A stretch of DNA of 55,427 bases from Streptomyces plumbidurans (GTDB lineage: Bacteria > Actinomycetota > Actinomycetes > Streptomycetales > Streptomycetaceae), in NCBI RefSeq assembly GCF_019857225.1, contig NZ_JAFJSY010000019.1, positions 1-55,427 of the forward strand. Reading direction: 5' to 3'. Numbering within the stretch: the stretch's first letter is position 1; each line of letters starts with the position of its first letter. The notes under the pieces were generated by a model, which ran no database searches, was not told the origin of the DNA, and saw nothing but the letters and a program-made list of their open reading frames with translations. This document shows, one piece after another, positions 22,302-30,150 of this stretch. The position numbers and the translations under genes are program-made.

Positions 22302-24863
22302 TCACTCCGTGGCGATGGCGCGCAGCACGTCCAGGCGTGCCGCTCGGCGGGCCGGGCGCAGGCCCGCGAGGGCGCCTGCCGCGAGGCCCACCAGGGCCAC
22401 GATCACGAGCTGCACGGGCGGGATCGCGAAGGCGAACGCGCTGTCGCTCGCGCCGTCCGAGGCCTTGACCAGCACCCAGCCGAGGAAGGCGCCGAGACCG
22501 AGGCCGCCGACCGTGCCGAAGGCCGCGACGAGCACCGACTCCCAGCGGACCATGGCCCGCAGCTGGGCACGGGTCTGGCCGACGGCCCTGAGCAGGCCCA
22601 GTTCACGGGTGCGTTCGTGGACGGCCAGCGTCAGGGTGTTGGCGATGCCCAGCAGTGCGATGAGGACCGCGAGGGCGAGCAGGGCGTAGACCAGGGTCAG
22701 CATCATGTCGATGCCGCCGGCCGAGGACTGCGCGTAGTCGTCGCGGGTCTGCACCTCGGGGTTGCCGTAGTGGTCGGCCACCTTCTGGACAGCTGCCTTG
22801 CCCGCGTCCGTGCTCACGCCGTCCTTGAAGGAGACGGCAATCAGGGAGTCGGCGTCCTGGGTGCGGTGCGGGGCCCAGGCGGCACGGGTGATGACGTAGT
22901 CGCCGGCGAGTTCGGAACGGCCGTAGACCGCGCGGACGGTGAAGCTCTCCTGCTTGCCGTCGGTGAAGGTGAGCCGGGCCTTCTCGCCGGTGGCCAGGTG
23001 CTGCTTGTCGGCCTCCGAGCGGGTGATGGCGATGCCGTCGGTGCCGAGGTGGCGCAGGGAGCCGTCGACCTTGCCGAGGTCGAAGGTGCGCTCCAGGGCG
23101 ACGGGATCGGTGACGGTCAACGCCCGTCCCCGGCCGTCGACTTTCGCGACACCGCGGCCCAGGCCGACGGCCGTGTCGACCTCGGGGACCTGCTGGATCG
23201 CCCCGGCGAGCCGGGGGCTCAGACCGCTGCCGCCCGCGCCGAAGGACGGGGTGCTGACGGCGACGTCGCCGGCGAAGGACCGGGACACCGTCTGGTCCAT
23301 GGTCGCCTTCAGCGAGGCGCCGAAGACGGTGAACAGCGACACGACGGCCACGCCGATCATCAGGGCGCTCGCGGTGGCTGCGGTCCGCTTGGGGCTGCGC
23401 AGGGCGTTGCGCCGGGCGAGCCCGCCGGTGACGCCGCGGAGCCTGTGGAGGGGGCCGCCGAGAATCCGTACGGCCGTGGTGGAGGCGACCGGGCCGAGGA
23501 CCACGAAGGCGGCCAGGGCGAGTACGGCGCCGAACGCGGCCAGCCAGATGGACGGTGACACCAGGACTCCGGTGAGCGTGGTGGCCACGGCCAGGGCGGC
23601 GAGGCCCATGCCGGTGACGGCACGCGTGCGGGAGGCACCGGAGGCGTCCACGGCCGTCTCGCGCAGTGCGGCCAGCGGGGCGGTGCGGCCGGCGCGCGCG
23701 GCGGGCAGCAGCGCGGAGCCGAGGCAGACCACGATGCCGACCGCGAGCGGCAGCACCATGGACAGCACGCTGATCACCAAGTTCCCGTCGGGGAAGGGGA
23801 ATCCGATCGCCGGGAACAGCGACTGCAGGCCCGCGGCGATGCCGATGCCGCCCGCGAGGCCCGCCGCGGAGGCGGCCACGGCGACGGCGGTGGCCTCGAC
23901 GAGAGTCGTGGCCGTGACCTGTCGGCGGGAGGCGCCGAGGGCCCGCAACAGGGCGTTCTCCCGGGTGCGTTGGGCGACGACGATCGCGAAGGTGTTGTGG
24001 ATGGAGAACGTGGCGACCAGCAGCGCGATGCCGGAGAAGACCAGCAGGAGGGTGGTGAAGATGGACAGGAACTGGCTGGAGACCATGTCCGTGTTCTCCT
24101 GCGCCGACTCCTGACCGGTGATGGCCTCGACTCCCTTGGGCAGTACGGGAGTCAGCCGGTCGACGAGCTCCTTCTCGCCGACGCCGGGACCGGCGCGCAC
24201 CTTGATGCTCGCCGCCTCGCCGGGCCTGGCCGTGAGGTACTTCTCGGCGTCGGCGCGGGTCATGCCGGTGAAGGTCACCTGGGCCATGCCGTCCTCGCCG
24301 CCGAAGGTCGCGAGGCCGACGACGGTCACCTTGACCGGGTCGGGGGTGCGCAGCGTGGTGGTGTCTCCGATCTTCAGGTCACCCTTCTTCGCGGCGCCGC
24401 GGTTGAGGACGACCTCGCCGGACTTCTGCGGGGCGCGGCCCTCGGCGAGCTGGTACGGGTTGAGCTTCGGGTCGGTGATCCAGTTGCCGGCCAGGGTGGG
24501 CGGGCCCTGGCCGCCGACGGGCTTGCCGTTCTTCCCGACGAGCTGCCCTGCACCCTCGATGTCGGGCGCGGCGGCCGCGACACCCGGCACGTCCTCGAGG
24601 GTGCTCACGAGGTCCGTACGGACGGGCTGGCGCACGCCCTGGCTGTCGCCGGGTGTGGTGATGGCGTCGGCGCTGCGCACCACGGCGTCCGTGCCGCTGG
24701 TCGCGCTGCCGAACATGGAGTCGAAGCTGGCGCGCAGCGTGTCACCCATGACGAGGGTGCCCGCGAGGAACGCGACGCCGAGGAACACGGCGAAGAAGGT
24801 TCCGGCGAAGCGCCGCTTGTGGGCGCGGAGCGAGGACACGCTCAGGCGTACGGCGGCGTTCAT
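22302..24863 (-). CDS. ABC transporter permease, FtsX/MacB type
   Basis: An 853-residue permease with the duplicated FtsX layout. Helix 1 is at about residues 17-37 (FAGTFFAVFLGVAFLAGTLV), followed by a large extracytoplasmic MacB-like domain to about residue 255. A first block of three helices carries NTFAIVVAQRTRENALLRALG. A second set follows with its own external domain, ending in a block with NTLTLAVHERTRELGLLRAVG. Such permeases export peptides, lipids or drugs, or signal across the membrane. Its ATG overlaps the stop of the ATPase gene by four nt (ATGA), so the two are translationally coupled. Confidence 0.9.
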   Translation of the reverse strand: MNAAVRLSVSSLRAHKRRFAGTFFAVFLGVAFLAGTLVMGDTLRASFDSMFGSATSGTDAVVRSADAITTPGDSQGVRQPVRTDLVSTLEDVPGVAAAAPDIEGAGQLVGKNGKPVGGQGPPTLAGNWITDPKLNPYQLAEGRAPQKSGEVVLNRGAAKKGDLKIGDTTTLRTPDPVKVTVVGLATFGGEDGMAQVTFTGMTRADAEKYLTARPGEAASIKVRAGPGVGEKELVDRLTPVLPKGVEAITGQESAQENTDMVSSQFLSIFTTLLLVFSGIALLVATFSIHNTFAIVVAQRTRENALLRALGASRRQVTATTLVEATAVAVAASAAGLAGGIGIAAGLQSLFPAIGFPFPDGNLVISVLSMVLPLAVGIVVCLGSALLPAARAGRTAPLAALRETAVDASGASRTRAVTGMGLAALAVATTLTGVLVSPSIWLAAFGAVLALAAFVVLGPVASTTAVRILGGPLHRLRGVTGGLARRNALRSPKRTAATASALMIGVAVVSLFTVFGASLKATMDQTVSRSFAGDVAVSTPSFGAGGSGLSPRLAGAIQQVPEVDTAVGLGRGVAKVDGRGRALTVTDPVALERTFDLGKVDGSLRHLGTDGIAITRSEADKQHLATGEKARLTFTDGKQESFTVRAVYGRSELAGDYVITRAAWAPHRTQDADSLIAVSFKDGVSTDAGKAAVQKVADHYGNPEVQTRDDYAQSSAGGIDMMLTLVYALLALAVLIALLGIANTLTLAVHERTRELGLLRAVGQTRAQLRAMVRWESVLVAAFGTVGGLGLGAFLGWVLVKASDGASDSAFAFAIPPVQLVIVALVGLAAGALAGLRPARRAARLDVLRAIATE

Positions 24864-25609
24864 GAGGGCACCTCGAAGGCTTTCATGCGGTCCAGGACCT
24901 TGTCCGCGGTCGGGGATTCCATCCGGTCCACCAGCCGTCCGTCGGCGAGGAAGACGACCTCGTCGGCGTGGGCGGCGGCGACCGGGTCGTGGGTGACCAT
25001 GACAACCGTGCGGGAGGTCTGGCGCGCGGCGCGGCCGAGCAGGCCGAGCACTTCACCGCCGGAGCGCGAGTCGAGGTTGCCGGTCGGCTCGTCGGCGAAG
25101 ACGACGTCGGGCTGCCCCGCGAACGCCCGTGCCACGGCGACGCGTTGCTGCTGGCCGCCGGAGAGTTCGGTGGGCCGGTGGTGCAGCCGGTCGCGCAGAC
25201 CCACGACGTCGATCAGCGCGTCGATCCACTCCGGGTCGCCGCGGCCGCCCGCGAGATCCAGCGGCAGCGTGATGTTCTCCGCCACGGTCAGCGTCGGCAC
25301 CAGGTTGAACGCCTGGAAGACGAAGCCGACGCGGTCGCGGCGCAGGAGGGTGAGGCGGCGGTCGTCGAGGCTGCCCAGATCGGTGTCGCCGATGACGGCG
25401 GCGCCCGAGGTGAGCGTGTCGAGACCGGCCGCGCAGTGCATGAGCGTGGACTTGCCGGAGCCCGAGGGCCCCATGATCGCGGTGAAGCGGCCGACCGGGA
25501 AGTCGACGCTCACCCCGTCCAGGGCCCTCACCTCGGTGTCGCCGCGGCCGTACACCTTCACGGCGTCGACGACCCGGGCGGCCGTCCGCACAGTGGTCGC
25601 GGTCGTCAC
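24860..25609 (-). CDS. ABC transporter ATP-binding protein (MacB/LolD type)
   Basis: A 249-residue ATPase. Walker A is GPSGSGKST (about residues 48-56), the Q-loop is FVFQAFNLVP, the ABC signature LSGGQQQRV, Walker B VVFADEPTG, and the switch histidine is in MVTHDP. The sequence belongs to the LolD/MacB group that pairs with FtsX-type permeases. The chosen GTG overlaps the stop of the upstream SHOCT gene as GTGA, and its own stop overlaps the permease ATG, so the three genes form one tightly coupled operon. Substrate is unknown. Confidence 0.92.
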   Translation of the reverse strand: MTTATTVRTAARVVDAVKVYGRGDTEVRALDGVSVDFPVGRFTAIMGPSGSGKSTLMHCAAGLDTLTSGAAVIGDTDLGSLDDRRLTLLRRDRVGFVFQAFNLVPTLTVAENITLPLDLAGGRGDPEWIDALIDVVGLRDRLHHRPTELSGGQQQRVAVARAFAGQPDVVFADEPTGNLDSRSGGEVLGLLGRAARQTSRTVVMVTHDPVAAAHADEVVFLADGRLVDRMESPTADKVLDRMKAFEVPS

Positions 25610-25899
25610 GCCGCACCGCCCTTCGTACGGCCGAACTGCTCGTCCAGGACGGACAGCCGGCGCCAGTACTCGTCCTCGTCGATCTCGCCGGAGGCGAAGC
25701 GGCGGCCGAGCACGGCGATGGGCGAGTCGCCGGTGGGGCGGGCGTCGTCCATGAAGCGCCGCGGGCCTCCGCGGCGGCCACGCCACACGGTGCGGCGCAG
25801 CAGCGTCACGACGCCGACCACCACGGCCGCCCAGATCAGCGGGAAGAGGAGGATCCAGGGGCCGGGGCCGCCGCCGTGCCAGTTCGCGAGTGTCTGCAT
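25606..25899 (-). CDS. SHOCT domain membrane protein
   Basis: A 97-residue protein with one hydrophobic helix (about residues 14-34) followed by a basic RRGGPRR stretch. The C-terminal SHOCT motif is SPIAVLGRRFASGEIDEDEY, then WRRLSVL. SHOCT domains are short oligomerisation motifs at the ends of membrane proteins. It is the first gene of the SHOCT-ATPase-permease operon, and its stop overlaps the ATPase start by four nt. It may anchor or regulate the transporter (inference from context). The promoter should lie in the 176-bp gap toward the divergent TetR gene. Confidence 0.8.
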   Translation of the reverse strand: MQTLANWHGGGPGPWILLFPLIWAAVVVGVVTLLRRTVWRGRRGGPRRFMDDARPTGDSPIAVLGRRFASGEIDEDEYWRRLSVLDEQFGRTKGGAA

Positions 25900-26046
25900 G
25901 TCGAGTCATCTCCCAGTTCGCTGTTCGGGTGTGGTCTCGAGACTCCCGCCGACGAGGGGTCCGGGTCGTCGTACGGCCAGCGGCACTGCGCATACCTCCC
26001 TGGGAGTACGCACGGCTGTTCCGGCTGCTCCTTGATGCCTCGACTT

Positions 26047-26068
26047 CTGTAACTACTAGTATGTACAG
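26047..26068. promoter_or_regulatory. TetR autoregulatory operator (22-bp near-palindrome)
   Basis: The site reads CTGTA, AC, the perfect 8-bp palindrome TACTAGTA, TG, then TACAG. Eighteen of 22 positions are symmetric; only the two inner pairs flanking the core mismatch. It covers a possible -10 (TAGTAT, 26057-26062) of the TetR gene, whose ATG at 26076 is eight nt beyond. A repressor bound here would block the tetR-cupin transcript and could also affect the divergent SHOCT operon. Confidence 0.7.
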
Positions 26069-26075
26069 TGACGTC

Positions 26076-26645
26076 ATGAGCACCTCGGAGAGCACATCGG
26101 AGCGGCTGATCGAGTCCACTCGTGAGCTCCTGTGGGAGCGCGGTTACGTGGGCACCAGCCCCAAGGCGATCCTGGAGCGCTCGGGCGCCGGGCAGGGCAG
26201 CATGTACCACCACTTCAAGGGCAAGCCCGATCTCGCGCTGACGGCGATCCGGCGGACGGCCGAGCAGTTGCGGGCTACCGCCGAGGGAGTACTGCGCGGC
26301 CCGGGGACGCCGTACGAGCGCATCGAGGCCTATCTGCTGCGCGAGCGCGACGTGTTGCGCGGGTGTCCGGTCGGGCGGCTGACGATGGATCCGGACGTCG
26401 TCGCCAGCGACGAACTGCGCGCGCCGGTCGACGAGACGCTCGACGCGATCCGCGAGCTGATCGCCGGGATCGTCGAAGAGGGCAAGGAGGAGGGCCAGTT
26501 CGCGCCCGGCCTCGACGACGAGGAGATCGCCGCGGCCGTCCTCGCCACAGTCCAGGGCGGCTATGTCCTCGCCCGCGCCTCCGGCTCCCCCTCGGCCTTC
26601 GACGCCGCTGTCCGTGGGCTGTTGTCCCTTCTCGCCCCGCGATAG
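26076..26645 (+). CDS. TetR family transcriptional regulator
   Basis: A 189-residue repressor. The N-terminal TetR HTH spans residues about 8-55 (RLIESTRELLWERGYVGTSP and later GAGQGSMYHHFKGK). The remainder is the ligand-binding and dimerisation domain with a TetR_C_16/LmrA-YxaF-like look (CPVGRLTMDPDV). An ATG 15 nt upstream lies inside the palindromic operator and the candidate -10, so I chose the ATG at 26076, giving a very short leader. It heads a row of four same-strand genes (cupin, DUF4865, phosphotriesterase-like) separated by no more than 12 nt, and probably represses them and itself. Confidence 0.87.
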   Translation: MSTSESTSERLIESTRELLWERGYVGTSPKAILERSGAGQGSMYHHFKGKPDLALTAIRRTAEQLRATAEGVLRGPGTPYERIEAYLLRERDVLRGCPVGRLTMDPDVVASDELRAPVDETLDAIRELIAGIVEEGKEEGQFAPGLDDEEIAAAVLATVQGGYVLARASGSPSAFDAAVRGLLSLLAPR

Positions 26646-26657
26646 GAGTGCGTGCAC

Positions 26658-27077
26658 GTGCACATCACGAGGAATCACCCCGGTACACAGCAGGGACCGG
26701 CCGAGAACTTCACCGGTTCGGTGTGGCTCGACGAGATCGCCGCGCCCCCGGCCCCGTCCCGGCTGCGCATGTTCAGCGTCCACTTCGCGCCCGGCGCGCA
26801 CACCGCGTGGCACCGCCATCCCCACGGCCAGGTCCTGCACGTCCTCGAGGGCGAGGGACTGGTGCAGCGCAAGGGCGCCGACGTCGAGGCGATCCGCGCG
26901 GGCGACACCGTATGGATCGAGCCGGACGAGTGGCACTGGCACGGCGCCGGTCCGCGCACCTTCATGACACACCTCGCGGTCGTCGAGGCCGCGGCGGACG
27001 GCACCACCACGCAGTGGGACGCGCACGTCGGCCCGGAGGAATACGCCGCCGGCGCATCGCCGGACACCCCCGCCTGA
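26658..27077 (+). CDS. Cupin domain protein
   Basis: A 139-residue small cupin. The two conserved cupin motifs are present: HTAWHRHPHGQVLHVLEGEG, which gives three potential metal-binding histidines and a Glu, and WIEPDEWHWHGAGP with two more histidines. Proteins of this type (ITRN near the start, then ENFTGSVWLDEIA) include manganese-dependent hydroxynitrile-lyase-like and putative detoxification enzymes. The GTG at 26658 has GGAG nine nt upstream; the GTG six nt earlier is too close to the SD. It is part of the TetR-led cluster. Confidence 0.85.
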   Translation: MHITRNHPGTQQGPAENFTGSVWLDEIAAPPAPSRLRMFSVHFAPGAHTAWHRHPHGQVLHVLEGEGLVQRKGADVEAIRAGDTVWIEPDEWHWHGAGPRTFMTHLAVVEAAADGTTTQWDAHVGPEEYAAGASPDTPA

Positions 27078-27087
27078 GGAGGCATCG

Positions 27088-27672
27088 ATGCACGCCCTGC
27101 AGTACGAGCTGACCCTTCCCGCCGACTACGACATGGGCATCATCCGCGGACGCGTCGCCCGCGTGGGGCATCTGCTGGACGACTGGGAGGGGCTCGGCAT
27201 CAAGACGTACCTCGTGCGCGAGCGCGGGGTGAACGGCTCACCGGTCAACCAGTACGCGCCGTTCTACCTGTGGAACTCCATGGAGGGAATGAACACCTTC
27301 CTCTGGGGCGGCGCGTTCCAGGGGCTCAGCAATGACTTCGGACGGCCGTCGGTCCGGCAGTGGAGCGGTCTCGCCTACGAGGACGGGGGCGCCCCGGGCT
27401 CATCGGCGCGGTTCGCGGTGCGGCGACGCCAAGTCGTGGCGGACGGTGTGGAGTTGGCCGCCGTGATGGGTGAGGCGGTCGACGAGGTCGAGCGCCTGGC
27501 CGGCGAGGACGGAGCCGTGCTCGCCGCTGCCGCCGTGGACACCAGCCGCTGGGAACTGGTCCACTTCTCGCTCTGGGAGCACGACACGCCCAAGGCGGAC
27601 GGCGATGTGTTCGAGGTGCTGCACTTGTCGTCGCCGGGGCGGGACCGGCTGCCGCGCGGACGGCAGTGGTGA
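27088..27672 (+). CDS. DUF4865 family protein
   Basis: A 194-residue protein beginning MHALQYELTLPADYDMGIIR, the usual N-terminus of DUF4865. Conserved-looking stretches are YAPFYLWNSMEGMNTFLWGG and FQGLSNDFGRPSVRQW. Function is unknown, but the family is often found beside tautomerases, cupins and TetR or LysR regulators in small catabolic or detoxification clusters, as here. A strong GGAGG lies six nt before the ATG, ten nt after the cupin stop. Its own stop overlaps the next gene's start by four nt. Confidence 0.82.
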   Translation: MHALQYELTLPADYDMGIIRGRVARVGHLLDDWEGLGIKTYLVRERGVNGSPVNQYAPFYLWNSMEGMNTFLWGGAFQGLSNDFGRPSVRQWSGLAYEDGGAPGSSARFAVRRRQVVADGVELAAVMGEAVDEVERLAGEDGAVLAAAAVDTSRWELVHFSLWEHDTPKADGDVFEVLHLSSPGRDRLPRGRQW

Positions 27673-28580
27673 GCGGCTTCGTCCGTACGGTCCTGGGGGA
27701 CCTGCGGCCCGAGGAGCTGGGCGTGTGCGACGCGCACGACCACCTCTTCCTCAGCAGCCCGCAACTGCCCGGCCAGGAACTCAACGACGCCCGCGCGGCA
27801 CGGGCCGAGCTGGAGGCGTTCCGTGCGGCGGGCGGGACGGGCGTCGTCCAATGGACGCCGTACGGGATGGGCCGTCGGGCCGCCGACCTGCCCGCGCTGT
27901 CACAGGCCGCCGGTGTGCACGTGGTGTGCGCGACCGGGCTGCACCAAGCGGCCCACTACGCCCCGCAGTTGCTCAAGGAGGTACGCGACGGGCTCGCCGA
28001 GATGTTCGTCCGCGAACTCACGGAGGGCATCGGCACATCGGGCGTGCGGGCCGGGCTGATCAAGGTGGCGGGCGGCTTCCACGCCCTCGACGCACACGCC
28101 CGCTGGACCATGACGTCCGCGGCCGAGGCCCACCGTGCGACGGGCGCGCCCATCGCCGTCCATCTGGAGATGGGCACGGGCGCACTCGACGTACTGGACC
28201 TGCTGTGCGGCGAGTTGGACGTACCCCCGCACCGAGTGATCCTCGGGCACCTCAACCGCTCCCCCGATCCCGTGGTGCACCGCCAGGCCGCGGAGGCAGG
28301 CTGCTGGCTGGCCTTCGACGGCCCGTCCCGCACCCATCACGCCACCGACTGGCGCATGCCGGACTCCGTACGCGCCTTGGCCGAGGCCGGATTCGGGCAC
28401 CGGTTGCTGCTCGGCGGCGACACCGTCGTCGCCACGGCGCGATCGGTCAGCGGCGGGCCCGGGATGCCGTATCTGCTGCGGCGCGTACGACCGCGTCTGG
28501 AGGCGGAGTTGGGCACGGATGCGGTGGATCGCATCCTTGCGGAGAACCCGGGGCGGGCGTTCGCCGTGGAGTGGCGCTGA
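27669..28580 (+). CDS. Phosphotriesterase-family metal-dependent hydrolase
   Basis: A 303-residue TIM-barrel amidohydrolase. All five binuclear metal ligands of the phosphotriesterase family can be seen: His23 and His25 (DAHDH), the Lys132 expected to be carboxylated (LIKVAGG), His165 (AVHLE), His194 (LGHLN) and Asp251 (GGDT). Family members hydrolyse lactones or phosphotriesters; the natural substrate here is more likely a lactone or other ester (inference). I chose the GTG that overlaps the DUF4865 stop as GTGA; another GTG directly precedes it. Translationally coupled to DUF4865. Confidence 0.85.
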   Translation: MSGFVRTVLGDLRPEELGVCDAHDHLFLSSPQLPGQELNDARAARAELEAFRAAGGTGVVQWTPYGMGRRAADLPALSQAAGVHVVCATGLHQAAHYAPQLLKEVRDGLAEMFVRELTEGIGTSGVRAGLIKVAGGFHALDAHARWTMTSAAEAHRATGAPIAVHLEMGTGALDVLDLLCGELDVPPHRVILGHLNRSPDPVVHRQAAEAGCWLAFDGPSRTHHATDWRMPDSVRALAEAGFGHRLLLGGDTVVATARSVSGGPGMPYLLRRVRPRLEAELGTDAVDRILAENPGRAFAVEWR

Positions 28581-28667
28581 GGGTCCACACCATGCGTCGG
28601 CAGCCATGAACTGCCGTTGCAACCAGCGCTGTTGAGCAGATATACCAAAAAGAAGGAGCGACACCCC

Positions 28668-29063
28668 ATGCCGTTCGTCCGCATCGACGCGTTGCGCGCC
28701 GACACCCATTGCCTCGACGCCCTCGGGCGCGCCGTGCACGAGGCCCTGGTGGAGACCCTCGGCATCCCGCCCGACGACCACTTCCAGGTGCTGGTCGGCC
28801 ACGACGGCATCAACAGCACGCTCCGGTACGGCGGTTACCTCGGCGTGGATCGGGACGACGGCATCGTCTACGTGGCCATCACCATGCGCCACGGACGCAC
28901 GCCCGCACAGAAGCAGGCGCTGTACCGCCGGATCGCGGAACTGGCCCACGCCTACGCCGGGACCGAGCCTCGGAACGTGTTCGTCACCGTGACCGAGAAC
29001 GAGTCGGCCGACTGGTCGCTCGGTCACGGGGCGGCGCAGTACCTCGAAGCCCCGTCGGCCTGA
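28668..29063 (+). CDS. Tautomerase family protein
   Basis: A 131-residue tautomerase. Met is followed directly by Pro (MPFVRIDAL), and this proline becomes the catalytic N-terminal base after Met removal. The rest (GIPPDDHFQVLVGHD, then YVAITMRHGRTPAQKQALYR) is the second half of the beta-alpha-beta tautomerase fold, as in the longer Tautomerase_2 type. GAAGGAG lies eight nt before the ATG and fixes the start. It follows the phosphotriesterase gene after 87 nt, which contain a TATACC sequence, so it may also have its own promoter. It may act on an unsaturated acid from the same pathway (inference). Confidence 0.85.
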   Translation: MPFVRIDALRADTHCLDALGRAVHEALVETLGIPPDDHFQVLVGHDGINSTLRYGGYLGVDRDDGIVYVAITMRHGRTPAQKQALYRRIAELAHAYAGTEPRNVFVTVTENESADWSLGHGAAQYLEAPSA

Positions 29064-29107
29064 GCGGGCTCAGCGGCACGGTGAGCAGCCGGGCGTGCGG
29101 GGCCCGG

Positions 29108-30064
29108 TCAGCGGAGTTTGGCGTACTCCACCGCGATCTGCGCGCCCAGGCGGGCGTTGTTCTTGACCAGGGCGATGTTGGTTCGCAGGCTTTCGCCGCC
29201 GGTGAGTTCGACGATACGGCCGAGGAGGTACGGGGTGGTGTCCTTGCCGGTGATGCCGGCCTTGGCCATCTCGGTCAGGGCCTGGGCGATGACTCCGTCC
29301 ATGCGTTCGGCCGGGACCTCCTCGTCCTCGGGCACGGGGTTGGCGATGCTGACGCCGCCCGGAATGCCGAGGTCCCAGCGGGCGTGCATCACGGCGGCGA
29401 TCTCGGCGGGCGAGTCCACGCGCATCGGCGAGGTGAAACCGCTGCGGCGCGAGTAGAACGCCGGGAACTCCTCGGTGCCGTAGGTGAGAACCGGGACCCC
29501 GAGGGTTTCCAGGGTCTCCAGGGTCAGGCCGATGTCGAGGATGCTCTTCACGCCTGCGCTGATCACCGCGACGCCGGTCGTGGCCAGTTCGGTCAGGTCG
29601 GCGCTGATGTCGAACGAGGTCGGCGCGCCGCGGTGCACACCGCCGATACCGCCGGTGACGAAGGTGCGGATACCGGCGAGCGCGGCCAGTCGCATCGTGG
29701 CCGCGACGGTCGTCGCGCCATGTGCGCCGCGCGCCATCACGTACGCGAGGTCGCGGACGCTGGCCTTGGTGACGTCCGGCGCGGTGGCGAGGAGCTCCAG
29801 ATCCGCGGGGGTGAGTCCGATACGGGGACGGCCGTGCAGGACGGCGATCGTCGCGGGTACGGCGCCGCCGTCACGGATGATCTGCTCGACCTCGACCGCC
29901 ATCTCCACGTTCTGCGGGTGCGGCATACCGTGGCTGATGATCGTCGACTCCAGTGCCACGACGGGACGCCCCTCGCGCAGCGCCTCGCGGACCTCGTCCG
30001 TGAGGACGAGACGCGGGTGCGGGACGGCGGTCGCGGCGTTCGGGGCGGGGGCGGGCGTGATCAT
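29108..30064 (-). CDS. psuG: Pseudouridine-5'-phosphate glycosidase
   Basis: A 318-residue enzyme that cleaves pseudouridine 5'-phosphate reversibly to uracil and ribose 5-phosphate. Glu39 (VALESTIISHGMP), Lys100 (DVTKASVRDL) and Lys173 (ISAGVKSILD) line up with the known E. coli residues Glu31, Lys93 and Lys166; the last forms the Schiff base with the opened ribose. The substrate loop GIGGVHRGA is present and the length is normal. It lies downstream of psuK on the same strand across a 73-bp gap that contains a 17-bp tandem repeat, and converges with the tautomerase gene. Confidence 0.95.
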   Translation of the reverse strand: MITPAPAPNAATAVPHPRLVLTDEVREALREGRPVVALESTIISHGMPHPQNVEMAVEVEQIIRDGGAVPATIAVLHGRPRIGLTPADLELLATAPDVTKASVRDLAYVMARGAHGATTVAATMRLAALAGIRTFVTGGIGGVHRGAPTSFDISADLTELATTGVAVISAGVKSILDIGLTLETLETLGVPVLTYGTEEFPAFYSRRSGFTSPMRVDSPAEIAAVMHARWDLGIPGGVSIANPVPEDEEVPAERMDGVIAQALTEMAKAGITGKDTTPYLLGRIVELTGGESLRTNIALVKNNARLGAQIAVEYAKLR

Positions 30065-30082
30065 CTCGGGCTCCGGATCGGG

Positions 30083-30150
30083 TAGTTCAGGCGATCGAGT
30101 TGTTCAGGCAGTCGGGTTGTTCAGGCAGTCGGGTTGTTCAGGCAGTCGAC
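30083..30150. repeat. 17-bp tandem repeat spanning the psuK stop codon
   Basis: Four head-to-tail 17-bp units lie at 30083, 30100, 30117 and 30134; the central two are identical (TTGTTCAGGCAGTCGGG). The psuK stop codon (TCA on plus, 30138-30140) lies within the last unit, so the array repeats the end of the gene, including its TGA, into the psuK-psuG gap. Confidence 0.85.

Noticed and set aside
26641..26663. GTGCACGTGCAC palindrome at the cupin start as an operator
   Set aside because: It is simply the GTG-CAC codons of the overlapping start sites and is only 12 bp; the TetR site upstream is a better operator.
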